Shown: positions 16,005 through 26,927, counted from the first letter of the stretch. The stretch is 37,534 nt of DNA from Pseudomonadota bacterium (GCA_003962985.1 RXKA01000029.1:1-37534), one strand, 5' to 3'. Program-made: numbers and translations. Notes: generated by a model from the letters alone, not told the origin.

Positions 16005-18197
16005 ATGCAATCTTCAATTTTAAGTGGGTTAAATCCCGAACAGCTCAAGGCAGTTACCTATAGTAATGGTTCATTATTGGTGTTGGCAGGTGCAGGGAGT
16101 GGTAAAACAAAAGTATTAACTACTCGTATGGCATGGTTAATTGAGAATGCTCAATTGGGTGTAAGTGAAATCCTTGCCGTAACCTTTACTAATAAAGCTG
16201 CCCGTGAGATGTTATATCGTGTGGGTAAGATTTTACGTGTAGATACTCGCTTTATGTGGGTTGGGACATTTCATTCGATTGCACTCCGTATTTTGCGATC
16301 TCATTATCAAGATGCGGGTTTGCCGCAAAGTTTTCAGATTATCGACTCTGGTGAACAATTATCACTTATCAAGCGCCTAATTAAACAAAAAAATCTTGAT
16401 GAGAACAAATATACGCCGCGTGATTTACAAAATTTTATCAATTATCAAAAAGAACATGGTCTACGTGCCAGTCAATTAAATCCAGAAAATCTCCGTACCC
16501 AATATTGGGTTGAATTATATGCTCTTTACGAAGAAGTCTGTAACCGTGATGGTTTAGTTGATTTTACTGAATTATTACTACGCTGTTATGAACTCCTCTC
16601 TTTTAATGATCTAATTCTCAATCGTTACCGTAATCAATTTCGCCATTTACTAGTTGATGAGTTTCAAGATACTAATCAACTACAATATAAATGGCTACAA
16701 TTATTGGTCGGAACTAAAAATACAATTTTTGCGGTTGGTGATGATGACCAATCGATTTACTCATTCCGTGGTGCTAAAGTCGGGAATATGCGCGCATTTA
16801 TCCGCGATTTTAATGCACCAGAACCCCTACGTTTAGAGCAAAATTATCGTTCAACTCCAACAATCCTAGAGGCTGCCAATGCTATTATTGATAACAATAG
16901 CGATCGGATTGGTAAGAATTTATGGACCGATAGTCAACAGCAAGAGAAAATCCGTTTGTATGAGGGTTATACCGAGGAAGATGAGGCTTTTTTTGTCGTA
17001 GATGAGATTAAGAACTTACATAATAATGAAGGTATCTCATTATCTGATATTGCCATTTTATATCGTTCAAATGCACAATCAAGGGTTTTTGAACAGCATC
17101 TTTATAATCGAGGAATCCTGTATAAAGTATACGGTGGTTTAAGGTTCTTCGATCGTCTTGAGGTAAAACGTGTCTTGGCATATTTACGGTTGATTGTTAA
17201 TCCTCACGATAATGAAGCTTTTCTACGTGTGGTTAATTTTCCTGCGCGTGGTATTGGTGCTAAAACTGTTGAAGCGTTACAGGAGTTATCAGCAACTAAT
17301 CAAGTATCATTATTTGATGCGGTAGATTTACTTTCAGGTAAGACCAAAGTTACGGTGGGTAAATTTACTAGTCTGATTTTGAATATGCAAGAAGAGAGCA
17401 AGTTACTTAATCTGCCTGAAACCATGAGTTATATTATTGAAACGAGTGGAATTCGTGCACATTTTGAAGCAGACAAAAAAGAGGGTGAGGAACGCTTAGA
17501 AAACTTAAATGAGTTAGTGACCGCGGTTAGTGGTTTTGTTCCTGAAGACCCAACGAATCCATTGCTAGAATTTCTTGCTTATGCTGTTTTAGAATCAGTC
17601 GATAATCAAGCTAATTTGCAAGAGTCAGCCGTTCAATTAATGACAGTTCACGCCGCTAAAGGTTTAGAGTTTAAGGTGGTGTTTGTTGTTGGTTTAGAAG
17701 ATGGTTTATTTCCGCATGATAATTCATTAGATAGTCAGCAGAATCTGGAAGAGGAGCGGCGTTTAATGTATGTTGCGGTTACTCGTGCCCGCGAACGATT
17801 ATTTCTACTTCGTGCATGTAGTCGTTTATTATGGGGGAAACGAATTTCTGCCCCGATTTCAAGGTTTGTAAATGAAATACCTGCAGAGTTAATTATGAAT
17901 ATTTCTGGAGTGAGTAAAATTGGTTATAGCCAATTAGGTGATTATGAACAAGGAGCGAATAATCAGAATGACTATTTTACGCAAGTTGATAACCCAGAAA
18001 GTAAAACATCGCGAGTTGCATTAAAAGATAAAAATGTGACACTAAAAATTGGTGATATGATTCGCCATGCCAAATTTGGTAGCGGCAAAATTTTACGTTT
18101 GAATGAAGATGGCAAGAAAATGACTGCGGAGATATTTTTTATCGGAGTAGGTAAAAAAGTTCTCGACTTAAATATTGCCCAAATAGAGAAAGTATAA
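16005..18197 (+). CDS. uvrD: DNA helicase II (UvrD)
   Basis: Superfamily 1A 3'-5' helicase for nucleotide excision and mismatch repair. The Walker A GAGSGKT is at residues 29-35, the DEFQD Walker B at 218-222, and helicase motifs [31 protein letters not shown] and YVAVTRAR are all present. The 730-residue length and a C-terminal tudor-like segment ([14 protein letters not shown]..., about 680-730) distinguish UvrD/PcrA from Rep, which lacks it. No strong ribosome-binding site is visible before ATG 16005, but the protein begins exactly as relatives do. The promoter in 15839-16004 is unclear. Confidence 0.93.
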   Translation: MQSSILSGLNPEQLKAVTYSNGSLLVLAGAGSGKTKVLTTRMAWLIENAQLGVSEILAVTFTNKAAREMLYRVGKILRVDTRFMWVGTFHSIALRILRSHYQDAGLPQSFQIIDSGEQLSLIKRLIKQKNLDENKYTPRDLQNFINYQKEHGLRASQLNPENLRTQYWVELYALYEEVCNRDGLVDFTELLLRCYELLSFNDLILNRYRNQFRHLLVDEFQDTNQLQYKWLQLLVGTKNTIFAVGDDDQSIYSFRGAKVGNMRAFIRDFNAPEPLRLEQNYRSTPTILEAANAIIDNNSDRIGKNLWTDSQQQEKIRLYEGYTEEDEAFFVVDEIKNLHNNEGISLSDIAILYRSNAQSRVFEQHLYNRGILYKVYGGLRFFDRLEVKRVLAYLRLIVNPHDNEAFLRVVNFPARGIGAKTVEALQELSATNQVSLFDAVDLLSGKTKVTVGKFTSLILNMQEESKLLNLPETMSYIIETSGIRAHFEADKKEGEERLENLNELVTAVSGFVPEDPTNPLLEFLAYAVLESVDNQANLQESAVQLMTVHAAKGLEFKVVFVVGLEDGLFPHDNSLDSQQNLEEERRLMYVAVTRARERLFLLRACSRLLWGKRISAPISRFVNEIPAELIMNISGVSKIGYSQLGDYEQGANNQNDYFTQVDNPESKTSRVALKDKNVTLKIGDMIRHAKFGSGKILRLNEDGKKMTAEIFFIGVGKKVLDLNIAQIEKV

Positions 18198-18201
18198 AAA
18201 A

Positions 18202-19494
18202 ATGACGATGACAAATCAAGAATTATTTAATGAAGCAAAGAATTATATACCAGGCGGGGTAAATTCTCCCGTAAGATCATTCAATTCAGTGGGTGGAACA
18301 CCATTTTTTACTGCACGTGCACAAGATTGTTATCTCTATGATAGTGAAGGCAAGGAATATATTGATTACGTGTGTTCGTGGGGTGCTAATATCGTCGGTC
18401 ATGCTCATGCTGAAGTTGTAGAAAGAGTCGGAGTGGCACTTAAAGATGGTTTTTCATTTGGTACGCCAACAGGCCTGGAAGTTGAATTTGCAAAACAAGT
18501 GTGTCAATTATTACCAAGTATTGAAAAATTTCGTTTGGTAAGTTCAGGCACTGAGGCAGTGATGTCAGCGATTCGTCTGTCGCGTGGTTATACCAATAAA
18601 AAATATATTATTAAATTTAACGGTTGTTATCATGGGCATAGTGATTGTTTGTTGATTAAAGCAGGTTCTGGTTTACAAACATTTGGCAATCCAAGTAGTG
18701 CAGGTATTCCAGAAGAAGCAGTTCGTCATACATTAGTTTTAGAATATAACGATGTTACGGAATTGCAAGAAGCATTTAAACTCTATTCTAATGATATTGC
18801 CTGTGTAGTTTTAGAACCTTTTGCAGGTAATATGAATTTAGTTCGACCTAGTCAAGAATTTATTCAGGAATTGCGTAATCTATGTACGGCACATAATTCG
18901 GTACTTATCTTTGATGAAGTAATGACGGGTTTTCGAGTTGATTTAGGTTGTGCACAAAAACTATTAGGAATTACGCCAGATTTAACTACTTTGGGTAAAG
19001 TTATTGGTGGTGGAATGCCATTAGCTGGGTTTGGTGGTAAGCGAGAAATTATGGATTGTTTAGCGCCAATTGGTAGTGTCTATCAGGCAGGTACATTATC
19101 TGGTAATCCTATTGCGGTAACTGCTGGACTTGCTAATTTACAATTGATTCAACAAGATGGTTTCTACGAACATTTAGCACAAATTACCCAGCAGTTAACG
19201 ACAGGGCTTAGCGCATTAGCAAGTAAGTACGCTATTCCTTTTTGTGCGGATAGTATTGGTGGAATGTTTGGTTTTTATTTTTGTGCCGCAATTCCAACTA
19301 GTTTTAATGAAGTAAAACAAGCCAATCATGAGTTATTTAATCGTTTCTTTCATCTTATGCTTGAACAAGGTGTATTTTTAGCTCCAAGTATGTTTGAAGC
19401 TGGGTTTGTGTGTGCCAAACATTCTACGGCGATCATTGAACAAACTTTGGCTAAAGCAGAGGTTGCCTTTATGAAGTTGGCGAATAATTCGTGA
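18202..19494 (+). CDS. hemL: Glutamate-1-semialdehyde 2,1-aminomutase
   Basis: PLP enzyme converting glutamate-1-semialdehyde to 5-aminolevulinate, the first committed porphyrin intermediate in the C5 pathway. NSPVRSF is at residues 21-27, [10 protein letters not shown] at 114-123, FDEVMTGFR at 237-245, and the PLP lysine is Lys266 in TLGKVIGGG. The 430-residue length is normal. ATG 18208, two codons further on, is an equally possible start. It follows uvrD by 4 bases and overlaps the next gene by 4 bases (GTGA). Confidence 0.95.
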   Translation: MTMTNQELFNEAKNYIPGGVNSPVRSFNSVGGTPFFTARAQDCYLYDSEGKEYIDYVCSWGANIVGHAHAEVVERVGVALKDGFSFGTPTGLEVEFAKQVCQLLPSIEKFRLVSSGTEAVMSAIRLSRGYTNKKYIIKFNGCYHGHSDCLLIKAGSGLQTFGNPSSAGIPEEAVRHTLVLEYNDVTELQEAFKLYSNDIACVVLEPFAGNMNLVRPSQEFIQELRNLCTAHNSVLIFDEVMTGFRVDLGCAQKLLGITPDLTTLGKVIGGGMPLAGFGGKREIMDCLAPIGSVYQAGTLSGNPIAVTAGLANLQLIQQDGFYEHLAQITQQLTTGLSALASKYAIPFCADSIGGMFGFYFCAAIPTSFNEVKQANHELFNRFFHLMLEQGVFLAPSMFEAGFVCAKHSTAIIEQTLAKAEVAFMKLANNS

Positions 19495-19784
19495 CTATTA
19501 CTCAACAAGCAGAGCTGATTTTGATTGATGTTTATGTTCAACCTGGAGCTAAAGTTAGTCAGGTGTGTGGCAAACATGGTGAGCGTTTAAAATTAAAAAT
19601 CTCATCACCACCAGTGGGTGGAAAAGCTAATCAAGAAGTTATTGAATTTTTTGCGCAAACTCTAAATCTTCCTAAGCGGTTAATTGAAATCGTCAGCGGG
19701 GATAAATCGAGGAATAAACGTGTTGCAATTTATGATAATTCACAAACAGTATTAAATATTTTACGGAAATTAAACGATGAGTAA
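19491..19784 (+). CDS. DUF167/YggU family protein
   Basis: A 97-residue cytoplasmic protein with the family core [10 protein letters not shown] ... [19 protein letters not shown] ... [12 protein letters not shown]. Function is unknown in the family; the fold is small alpha/beta. It starts with GTG overlapping the hemL stop (GTGA), and its own end overlaps the next start by 8 bases, so the three genes are probably translationally coupled. Confidence 0.88.
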   Translation: MTITQQAELILIDVYVQPGAKVSQVCGKHGERLKLKISSPPVGGKANQEVIEFFAQTLNLPKRLIEIVSGDKSRNKRVAIYDNSQTVLNILRKLNDE

Positions 19785-20448
19785 ATTAGAAACTAAAGTT
19801 GTATATAACCACCCTAAACAAGAACCAGTTGGAGCAGTTATTTGGTTACATGGTCTTGGTGCGGATTATAATGATTTTGTGCCAATCGTGCCTGAATTAC
19901 GCTTGTCTGAATCAGTAAAGTTTGTGTTCCCTAATGCCCCAGTTATTCCTGTAACCGTGAATAATGGTTACCATATGCGTGCATGGTATGATATTCTAAA
20001 TTTCAATGATCTTCATCGCGAAGTTGATAGTAATGGAATTATTATCAATGTGGAACATATTAATACTCTGATTGACGATTTAATTAATTCAGGTATTCCT
20101 GCGGGCAAGATTATTATGGCGGGTTTTTCGCAAGGTGGTGTGATTAGTTATTATACCGCACTAAAGAGTAAATATAATTTGGGTGGATTATTAGTGTTAT
20201 CTAGTTATTTACCTGATTTATCCCTTTTGTCTGTAGAAGAAATGCAACATAAAAAAGAGTTGCCGATTTTGGTTTGTCATGGTACTCAAGACCCTGTAGT
20301 TAGAATCGAGTACGCACGCCAAGCAATACAATATTTACAGTCATTTAACCTATCATATCAATGGTTAGAATACCCTATGGAGCACAGCGTTTGTTATGAC
20401 GAAATTGTTGCAATTGGTGCGTGGATGAAACAGATTTTCGCAAAATGA
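19777..20448 (+). CDS. Carboxylesterase / acyl-protein-thioesterase-like alpha/beta hydrolase
   Basis: The 223-residue protein belongs to the phospholipase/carboxylesterase (abhydrolase_2) family. The oxyanion segment LHGLGAD is at residues 24-30, the nucleophile elbow GFSQG has Ser118, Asp172 lies in HGTQDPVV and His203 in PMEHSV, giving a complete Ser-Asp-His triad. There is no signal peptide, so it is cytoplasmic. Family members hydrolyse short-chain esters or lysophospholipids; the physiological substrate cannot be inferred here. ATG 19777 overlaps the DUF167 gene. Confidence 0.9.
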   Translation: MSKLETKVVYNHPKQEPVGAVIWLHGLGADYNDFVPIVPELRLSESVKFVFPNAPVIPVTVNNGYHMRAWYDILNFNDLHREVDSNGIIINVEHINTLIDDLINSGIPAGKIIMAGFSQGGVISYYTALKSKYNLGGLLVLSSYLPDLSLLSVEEMQHKKELPILVCHGTQDPVVRIEYARQAIQYLQSFNLSYQWLEYPMEHSVCYDEIVAIGAWMKQIFAK

Positions 20449-20478
20449 TTATCAAAATAACACAGATTAGTTTATAAT
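20449..20478 (+). promoter_or_regulatory. Promoter of the ompA/rmpM-like gene
   Basis: -10 TATAAT at 20473-20478 and a weak -35 TTATCA at 20449-20454 with an 18-base spacer. The gene starts at 20516 with GGGGGA at 20501-20506. Confidence 0.55.
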
Positions 20479-20515
20479 AATGTAGATTAAAACAGTTGTC
20501 GGGGGATTAGACATT

Positions 20516-21274
20516 ATGACAAAAATTAATTCGCTAATGTTGGCGTTGTGTTTGGGATTTTCAGCGGTTGCTGCAGTAGCTGATGACATCGGTAATTTTC
20601 CAGGTTATGTTGCATCACCAAGCGGTAGTGGTTCAAAAACTATTTTAAAAACTCAGTATGGTGAGTGTGTTCATAATCAGTATTATCAGTCTGCTTATGG
20701 TCAAGAAACGTGTGGGGAAGCTGAAAATCAAGCTCCGAAATCTGTTGTTGCTAAAGTTGAATTCTCTGAATCATCAACGCAATTGTTTGGATTCAACAAT
20801 GCGGTGTTAACACCACAAGGTGAACAAGAGTTAACTAATTTGATTGCTAAGTATGCTGCAATTAGCGAAAAAGAAAGTTATTCATTGGTTGGTATTGGTG
20901 TTGTTGGACATACTGATATGGTTGGTCATGCTGATTATAATAAACGTTTATCAACTGAGCGTGCCGAGGCTGTTAAACAATTCCTTATTAGCAAAGGTAT
21001 TGATGGTGATATAATTGATGCCGAAGGCGCTGGGTTTGAAGATGCTGAAGCTTCACCTGGTTGTTTTGCTAAATATGGTAAAGATGATATGGGTGAAATT
21101 GATCGCCTAACTGCATTGGAGAAGAAAGCTACTCCAGCACAACGAGCGCAGATGAATGCAGAATTAGCAAGATATGAAAAACGTCACGCAGAATTGGTGC
21201 GTTGTATGGCTCCTGATCGTCGTGTTGAGATTTATGTCGAAGGTACTCGTGAAGAACTTGAGGCTGGACACTAA
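20516..21274 (+). CDS. OmpA-family peptidoglycan-binding protein, RmpM-like
   Basis: A 252-residue exported protein with a signal peptide ending near AAVA (residue about 22), a short cysteine-containing segment (GECVHN 49-54, ETCGEA 64-69), and a C-terminal OmpA domain from about 78. The peptidoglycan-binding residues are visible: Asp134 in GHTDMVG and Arg149 in LSTERAEAV. A charged insertion of about 40 residues before the last strand and the ending APDRRVEIYV match the Neisseria RmpM arrangement as I remember it. It has no N-terminal beta-barrel, so it would tether outer-membrane complexes to the wall from the periplasm. It has its own promoter and terminator. Confidence 0.88.
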   Translation: MTKINSLMLALCLGFSAVAAVADDIGNFPGYVASPSGSGSKTILKTQYGECVHNQYYQSAYGQETCGEAENQAPKSVVAKVEFSESSTQLFGFNNAVLTPQGEQELTNLIAKYAAISEKESYSLVGIGVVGHTDMVGHADYNKRLSTERAEAVKQFLISKGIDGDIIDAEGAGFEDAEASPGCFAKYGKDDMGEIDRLTALEKKATPAQRAQMNAELARYEKRHAELVRCMAPDRRVEIYVEGTREELEAGH

Positions 21275-21301
21275 AGCTAATAGTTAGAAATCATGTTGAT
21301 T

Positions 21302-21334
21302 AATCCCATACCTGTCGGTGTGGGATTTTGTTTA
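21302..21334 (+). terminator. Intrinsic terminator after the rmpM-like gene
   Basis: AATCCCATACC (21302-21312), loop TGTC, GGTGTGGGATT (21317-21327): 11 bp with one G-U pair, then TTGTTT. It lies close to ribF, so ribF may depend on read-through or a promoter inside this region. Confidence 0.85.
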
Positions 21335-21347
21335 TTTAAAGGTAAAA

Positions 21348-22295
21348 ATGTTTAGAGTTAAATTAACCGATAAAGTTATGCAAGCAGGAATGCCAATTAT
21401 TGCAACAATTGGTAATTTTGATGGTGTACATAATGGGCATAAGCAATTATTAGCACAATTGAATCATAAGGCACAAGAACTTAGCGCATGGCGAATGCTA
21501 ATTACTTTTGATGTTTTACCTCGTGAGTATTTTTCAGATAAATCAGGTACGCCACGCTTACCTCGAATTGGTTTATTACGCGATAAGATTGCGGTTATTG
21601 CCAAAAGTGGTTTGGTTGATGAGGTAGTTGTTTTACATTTTAATAGTTACATTGCCAATTTATCGCCTCAAGAGTTTGTACAACAATTTTTACAAACTAA
21701 ACTCGGCATTACCAATATGATCGTTGGACATGATTTTAATTTTGGTTATAAAGCATCTGGAGATATTAAAGATATTTTACGGGCAGGAATTTCATGCAAT
21801 GAATTTTCTAAAGTGAAATATAATGGTGTACGCATTTCTAGTTCACTAATTCGTGAGCTTGCATCAGAGCAAAATTTAGCTTCAATTAGCAATTATCTTG
21901 GGCATAATATTAGTTTTACTTCGCGAGTAGTCTATGGTAATCAACTTGGACGACAGTATGGTGTACCCACCATTAATCTAAACTTACGTAAAATTCGTCC
22001 CGTATTATGGGGAATTTATACGGGGTTTGTTTATATTGAAGGTACGCGCTATAATGGGGTAATTAGTATCGGCAAAAATCCAACGGTGAGTGAGGGTAAG
22101 GTCTATAAGGTTGAAGCCCATTTGCTAGATATTGATTTAGACTTATATGGTAAAATTGCGACTGTCGAAATTTTACATTATTTGCGTCCAGAACTGAAGT
22201 TTACCGATTTGGATGCGCTATTTACACAAATACATACAGATATGCAGACTGCACGTGATTTTTTTGCACAATACAGGAATAAAAATGGATTATAA
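21348..22295 (+). CDS. ribF: Bifunctional riboflavin kinase / FAD synthetase
   Basis: Phosphorylates riboflavin to FMN and adenylylates FMN to FAD. The N-terminal nucleotidyltransferase motif [10 protein letters not shown] is at residues 22-31 and SSSLIRE follows near 165; the C-terminal kinase domain carries PTIN at 207-210. ATG 21348 (AAAGG at 21338-21342) is chosen over an in-frame start at 21318, which lies inside the terminator stem. The length of 315 residues is normal. It overlaps ileS by 11 bases in the conserved ribF-ileS-lspA order. Confidence 0.94.
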   Translation: MFRVKLTDKVMQAGMPIIATIGNFDGVHNGHKQLLAQLNHKAQELSAWRMLITFDVLPREYFSDKSGTPRLPRIGLLRDKIAVIAKSGLVDEVVVLHFNSYIANLSPQEFVQQFLQTKLGITNMIVGHDFNFGYKASGDIKDILRAGISCNEFSKVKYNGVRISSSLIRELASEQNLASISNYLGHNISFTSRVVYGNQLGRQYGVPTINLNLRKIRPVLWGIYTGFVYIEGTRYNGVISIGKNPTVSEGKVYKVEAHLLDIDLDLYGKIATVEILHYLRPELKFTDLDALFTQIHTDMQTARDFFAQYRNKNGL

Positions 22296-25086
22296 AAATA
22301 CGGTTAATTTACAAGATACTAGTTTTCCAATGCGTGGTGATCTAGCAAAACGTGAACCACAAATGTTAGATAAATGGACGAAACAACAACGTTATCAAAA
22401 AATTCGTCAAATATGTGCAGGGCGCGACAAATTCATTTTGCATGATGGACCTCCATATGCTAACGGTCAATTACATATCGGTCATGCAACGAATAAAGTA
22501 CTTAAAGATATTATTATCCGTAGTAAAACATTAGCTGGATTTGATGCGCCATATGTCCCTGGTTGGGACTGTCATGGGCTACCAATTGAATTAAATATTG
22601 AAAAACAATTTGGTAAAAATCTTGAACCACGTGATTTCCGTAATAAATGCCGTGAATATGCTAATGGACAGATTGAACAGCAAAAATCTGATTTCATTCG
22701 CCTAGGTGTTTTGGGTGATTGGGATAATCCGTATAAAACGATGAATTTTGCTACTGAAGCTGGTATTGTGCGTGCACTGGGTGAAATTTATAAAAATGGT
22801 TATCTATTTAGCGGTGTAAAACCAGTTTATTGGTGTATTGATTGTGGTTCAGCATTAGCAGAAGCAGAAGTTGAATATTATGATAAACAGTCTCCTGCAA
22901 TTGATGTCGCATTTAAAGCCGTAGATAGTCAAGCGGTGGCAGCTAAATTTGGCGTGACACTACCTGCGGATAAATCCATTTATGCAGTTATCTGGACAAC
23001 TACTCCATGGACATTACCAGCTAACCAAGCCATTTGTGCGGGTAGTGAAATAGAATATGCGCTAGTTGCAACGGAATGTGATTATATTGTAGTGGCTAAA
23101 AACCTAGTTGAAGATGCGTTACAGCGCTATTCTTTTATCAAAGATGGTCAAGCTATTGCGACAATCAAGGGTGCCGAATTAGAACATCTTAGATTTGAAC
23201 ATCCATTCTATAACCGTCAAGTACCAATGATTTTAGGTGAACATGCGACAGATGATGCAGGTACTGGTTTGGTACATACTGCACCAGCACACGGTATGGA
23301 TGATTATTTAGTTGGTGTAAAATATGGTTTAGATTTACATAATCCAGTTGGTAATGATGGTTGTTATATTTCAACTACTGAATACTTTGCTGGTATGAAT
23401 GTTTTTGATGCCAATGCGGAAGTGATTAAATTATTGACCGAACGCCAACGCTTAATGAATAAGACTGATATTACGCATAGTTACCCATGCTGCTGGCGTC
23501 ATAAAACTAAGATTATTTTCCGTACCACTGGACAATGGTTTATCGGGATGGATAAACAAGGTAATGGTGGTAAGACATTGCGCGAACAGGCTAATAAAGC
23601 TGTTGATGATACTGCGTTTTTCCCAGCATGGGGACGTGCACGTTTAGAGTCTATGATTGGTAATCGTCCTGATTGGTGTGTATCACGTCAACGTCAGTGG
23701 GGTGTACCAATGACATTCTTTGTTCATAAAGAGACTGGTGAACTGCATCCGCAAAGTGCTGAAATCTTAGAGGTTGTGGCACAGAAGATTGAAGTTGAAG
23801 GAATTGATGCATGGTTTGAATTAAGTGCAGATCAATTACCTGAATTTAATTTAGCTGATTATGTGAAATTAAAAGATACGCTTGATGTGTGGTTTGATTC
23901 TGGTACTACGCATTTTACGGTGGTTGGTACGCGTCCAGAATTACAAAAATCTAATTTGGCAGCGGGTGAACCAGCAGTTGATTTATATCTGGAAGGTTCG
24001 GATCAACACCGTGGTTGGTTCCAATCATCAATGTTAACAGGTTGCGCGGTTAATGGTAATGCACCGTATAAACAACTATTAACTCATGGTTTTGTGGTTG
24101 ATGGTAATGGACGTAAAATGTCAAAATCATTAGGAAATATCGTTGCGCCACAGCAAGTAATTAGCAAATATGGTGCAGATATGTTGCGCCTATGGGTAGC
24201 AGCAACAGATTATTCTGGTGAGTTGTCAATTTCAGATGAGATTTTAAAACGTGTGAGTGAATCATATCGTCGTATCCGTAATACTATTCGTTTCTTATTA
24301 TCTAATATCAATGATTTTGATATTACCAAAGATGCGGTGGCGATTGATGAGATGGTCGAATTAGATCGTTATGCATTAGCTTATGTGGCGCAATTACAAA
24401 CACGAGTTAATGATGAATTATATCCGATTTATCAATTCCACTTGATCGTGCAGGAATTGGTCGGGTATTGCTCGGAAGAATTGGGTGGCTTCTACCTAGA
24501 TGTGTTGAAAGATCGTTTATATACTTCAAAAGCAGATGGTCATGCACGCCGTTCTGCACAAACCGCGTTGTACCATATTACTAAAGCATTATTAGGTATG
24601 TTATCGCCAATCTTGGCATTTACTGCTGATGAAGCATGGGAAGTATTAGAACGCAATTCTGATGATTCAACATTATTCCATACCCATCATGTAGTACCTG
24701 CTATTAATGATGCAGATAGTTTATTGGTAAAATGGTCCCGCCTACAAGAGTTTAGAAGTCTAGTTTTGAAAGAATTGGAAGAAAAACGAACTGGTGGTTT
24801 GATTGGTGCATCATTGCAAGCTGAATTGGTTATCCATGCAGATAGTGAGTTATATCCATTATTAGCTAGTATTGGTGCTGATTTAAAATTTGCCTATATG
24901 GTATCAAAGATTACTTTACACCAAGCAGAGAGTAGTTCTGTGGAAGTAAAAGTAAGTGGTGCTGTGAAATGTGAGCGTTGCTGGCATTATCAAGATGATA
25001 TTGGTGGTAATGAAGAGCACCCAACTATTTGCGGGCGCTGTGTAGAAAATGTAACTGGTGTTGGTGAACAGCGTAGTTATGCGTAA
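22285..25086 (+). CDS. ileS: Isoleucyl-tRNA synthetase
   Basis: Class I synthetase, 933 residues. HIGH is at residues 64-67 and KMSKS at 611-615, with a long editing domain between them ([22 protein letters not shown]). The C-terminal zinc finger has Cys896/Cys899 and Cys916/Cys919. The start at 22285 is preceded by AGGAAT and gives the usual N-terminus; the frame is open further upstream inside ribF, but that extension is not expected. Arginine is encoded almost entirely by CGT/CGC here, in contrast to argF. Confidence 0.96.
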   Translation: MDYKNTVNLQDTSFPMRGDLAKREPQMLDKWTKQQRYQKIRQICAGRDKFILHDGPPYANGQLHIGHATNKVLKDIIIRSKTLAGFDAPYVPGWDCHGLPIELNIEKQFGKNLEPRDFRNKCREYANGQIEQQKSDFIRLGVLGDWDNPYKTMNFATEAGIVRALGEIYKNGYLFSGVKPVYWCIDCGSALAEAEVEYYDKQSPAIDVAFKAVDSQAVAAKFGVTLPADKSIYAVIWTTTPWTLPANQAICAGSEIEYALVATECDYIVVAKNLVEDALQRYSFIKDGQAIATIKGAELEHLRFEHPFYNRQVPMILGEHATDDAGTGLVHTAPAHGMDDYLVGVKYGLDLHNPVGNDGCYISTTEYFAGMNVFDANAEVIKLLTERQRLMNKTDITHSYPCCWRHKTKIIFRTTGQWFIGMDKQGNGGKTLREQANKAVDDTAFFPAWGRARLESMIGNRPDWCVSRQRQWGVPMTFFVHKETGELHPQSAEILEVVAQKIEVEGIDAWFELSADQLPEFNLADYVKLKDTLDVWFDSGTTHFTVVGTRPELQKSNLAAGEPAVDLYLEGSDQHRGWFQSSMLTGCAVNGNAPYKQLLTHGFVVDGNGRKMSKSLGNIVAPQQVISKYGADMLRLWVAATDYSGELSISDEILKRVSESYRRIRNTIRFLLSNINDFDITKDAVAIDEMVELDRYALAYVAQLQTRVNDELYPIYQFHLIVQELVGYCSEELGGFYLDVLKDRLYTSKADGHARRSAQTALYHITKALLGMLSPILAFTADEAWEVLERNSDDSTLFHTHHVVPAINDADSLLVKWSRLQEFRSLVLKELEEKRTGGLIGASLQAELVIHADSELYPLLASIGADLKFAYMVSKITLHQAESSSVEVKVSGAVKCERCWHYQDDIGGNEEHPTICGRCVENVTGVGEQRSYA

Positions 25087-25606
25087 GATAATTTTATTTT
25101 TAATCAGCAGTGCGTGTGCGATTATGGCACACGCTGCATGTTCAGATTCAGCCAAGGCTACGATGTGTGAACTCAATTCGTCACAACCAGATATTAGTAG
25201 TGAAATGCCTGCCGATAAATATGCCGATGTTGGATTAACTCGTGCTGAAGTTGAGCGATTTTTGTCAAACGTGCAACGTGATGTGAATAAGAGCAATGGT
25301 TTAATGAGTTATGTTAAGCCGTTGTATCAGGCTCATGGTAAACCTGTGTATGGTAACCTGAATTGTGAAAATAGCAAAAATGGCAAATTAGAACACCTTG
25401 CATTAACTCCAAAGTTTGTCCAAAAACATTACAACTATTTATTCAGTAACTCAGTTAAAGCTGTAATTGCTAGGCAAACGGAAAGTGAAATTTTCGTACG
25501 CAATAATAGTTTGATGTTTGGTAATGGTGAATTATGGTTTTATGTTGAGAATGAGAGCAATATTGTGTTGAATGCAATTAATGTCAATCTAAGTTGTCCT
25601 AAATAG
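25079..25606 (+). CDS. Small secreted protein of unknown function
   Basis: A 175-residue protein with a clear Sec signal, [19 protein letters not shown], cut before ACSDS. The mature part has Cys residues at the start (AACSD, TMCEL), in LNCEN and near the end (LSCPK), so disulfides are possible. I do not recognise a family. ATG 25079 overlaps the ileS stop by 8 bases, and lspA starts 20 bases after its end. It is therefore inserted into the otherwise conserved ileS-lspA pair and probably co-transcribed with it. Confidence 0.7.
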   Translation: MRKIILFLISSACAIMAHAACSDSAKATMCELNSSQPDISSEMPADKYADVGLTRAEVERFLSNVQRDVNKSNGLMSYVKPLYQAHGKPVYGNLNCENSKNGKLEHLALTPKFVQKHYNYLFSNSVKAVIARQTESEIFVRNNSLMFGNGELWFYVENESNIVLNAINVNLSCPK

Positions 25607-25626
25607 TCGTTTTATATGGAATAAAA

Positions 25627-26118
25627 ATGCAGAAAAAAATAAATTTATCATGTCGCTTATATCTATTGGTTTTAAGCTTAGTTATGCTGGGTGCAGATCA
25701 GTGGACTAAAGCATTTGTGCGAGGTAATCTCGCTGAATTTGCGGTAAAGCCATTCTTGCCTTTTTGGAATTGGACATTGGTATATAATCAAGGGGCGGCA
25801 TTTAGCTTTCTAGCAAATCAAGGTGGTTGGCAAAAATTGTTCTTTGGTGCAATTGCCATGGCTGTATCAATCGGAATAATTTACTATCTTTTAGCCAAGA
25901 CCTATAAATTAGTAGTTGGGGTTGCATTTAGCTTAATTCTTTCGGGTGCGGTGGGTAATTTAGTTGATCGGATACTCCATGGTAAAGTTACTGATTTTAT
26001 TGATTGGTATGTTGGGGTTAACCACTGGCCTGCATTTAATGTCGCGGATAGCTGTATTACCGTCGGTGTTACATTGTTGATTATCGATGGATTATTTTTT
26101 AATAAATCTAAGCAATAA
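25627..26118 (+). CDS. lspA: Lipoprotein signal peptidase (signal peptidase II)
   Basis: Inner-membrane aspartyl protease that removes signal peptides from diacylglyceryl-prolipoproteins. 163 residues with four hydrophobic segments. Conserved NQGAAFS is at 54-60, GNLVDR at 110-115, and the catalytic aspartates are Asp123 (VTDFID) and Asp141 (FNVADS). It would process the several lipoproteins encoded in this window. A terminator follows directly. Confidence 0.95.
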   Translation: MQKKINLSCRLYLLVLSLVMLGADQWTKAFVRGNLAEFAVKPFLPFWNWTLVYNQGAAFSFLANQGGWQKLFFGAIAMAVSIGIIYYLLAKTYKLVVGVAFSLILSGAVGNLVDRILHGKVTDFIDWYVGVNHWPAFNVADSCITVGVTLLIIDGLFFNKSKQ

Positions 26119-26141
26119 GAATTAGATTTTAAATGGTTATA

Positions 26142-26174
26142 GAAATGATGCTTCAAAGTGAGCATCATTTCTTT
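26142..26174 (+). terminator. Intrinsic terminator after lspA
   Basis: GAAATGATGCT (26142-26152) and AGCATCATTTC (26161-26171) form a perfect 11-bp stem with an 8-base loop, followed by TTTAT. Confidence 0.88.
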
Positions 26175-26201
26175 ATGGGAAAATTAACCGCTACAAATTA
26201 T

Positions 26202-26308
26202 ATATAGTTAACATTTAAGCAAGTTACATATTTAATAGCGTAAATGCAATTATATTTCAATATATTACTACATTGAAAATAGGTGATTTCAAATTGTGTT
26301 AACTATAT
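26202..26308. repeat. Nested inverted repeat between convergent genes
   Basis: ATATAGTTAACA (26202-26213) and TGTTAACTATAT (26297-26308) are perfect 12-bp inverted copies. Inside lies a second pair, TTTCAAT (26255-26261) and ATTGAAA (26272-26278). No target duplication is visible at the edges. It may be a small MITE-like remnant or a structured end region for the minus-strand gene. Confidence 0.45.
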
Positions 26309-26342
26309 GAGCTATTTAGATAATAAGTATTATTTAATATTA

Positions 26343-26840
26343 TCAAAATACACCATTTTTATTTTTAGGGTGTTCTGGTATTGGCTGTACGACTTCCCAG
26401 TGTTCAACTATTTTATTATCTTTTACCATAAATGTATTTATAGCAGCGGTACCTAGTTTATTTTTGGGTGTATAAAATATATTCTCAAGCGTTACATAAT
26501 CTCCACAGCCAAAAACACGATATGTTTCAATTTTAGTGTTATTAAAAGCCTGGCTAGTTCTTAAATCAGTTAAGTACGTCATTAATCCTGTAACGCCATC
26601 CTCAGCTAAAGGATAATGTTGTTTATAGCTAGTTGAGATATATTTTTTTATCTCACCCAAATTACCATTTCCAGTTAGATAACTCAGCACCGCATTCTCA
26701 AATTTAATCACGGTATTCACATTTGATTCACTATAATTACATTTAACAATTTTCTTATCCGATATTAAATTATCTGCAAAAATTTGATTCAAGACTCCTA
26801 ACGTGCATAACAGAAACAAAGATCTTTTAATTATATTCAT
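26343..26840 (-). CDS. Secreted SnoaL-like / NTF2-fold protein
   Basis: 165 residues. An N-terminal Sec signal (MNIIKRSLFLLCTLGVLNQIFA) precedes a domain with the SnoaL-like pattern: YKQHYPLAEDG near residues 72-82, a central GCGDYVTLEN strand, and the characteristic C-terminal MVKDNKIVEHWEVVQP followed by NKNGVF. Relatives are small cone-shaped alpha+beta proteins, some with isomerase or hydratase activity, but most are uncharacterised. Export is unusual for this family. The start is supported by AGG about 10 bases upstream on the minus strand. It stands alone between convergent lspA and the amylase gene. Confidence 0.75.
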   Translation of the reverse strand: MNIIKRSLFLLCTLGVLNQIFADNLISDKKIVKCNYSESNVNTVIKFENAVLSYLTGNGNLGEIKKYISTSYKQHYPLAEDGVTGLMTYLTDLRTSQAFNNTKIETYRVFGCGDYVTLENIFYTPKNKLGTAAINTFMVKDNKIVEHWEVVQPIPEHPKNKNGVF

Positions 26841-26881
26841 AGAGTAGCCTATAATAAAATGTTAATATAGAGAAAGAATCA

Positions 26882-26927
26882 ATTATAAACTAAAAAAATA
26901 GTTCTGGTAACATTTTATAAAATGTTA
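26882..26927 (-). promoter_or_regulatory. Promoter region of the SnoaL-like gene with a 20-bp palindrome
   Basis: On the minus strand a -10 TATAAT spans 26887-26882. A perfect 20-bp palindrome lies at 26908-26927 (arms TAACATTTTA/TAAAATGTTA) at about the -35 position, and one further half-site AAAATGTTA occurs at 26857-26865. The arrangement fits an operator for a dimeric regulator. Confidence 0.45.

Noticed and set aside
16005..18197. Rep helicase instead of UvrD
   Set aside because: The 730-residue length and tudor-like C-terminus fit UvrD/PcrA; Rep ends earlier.
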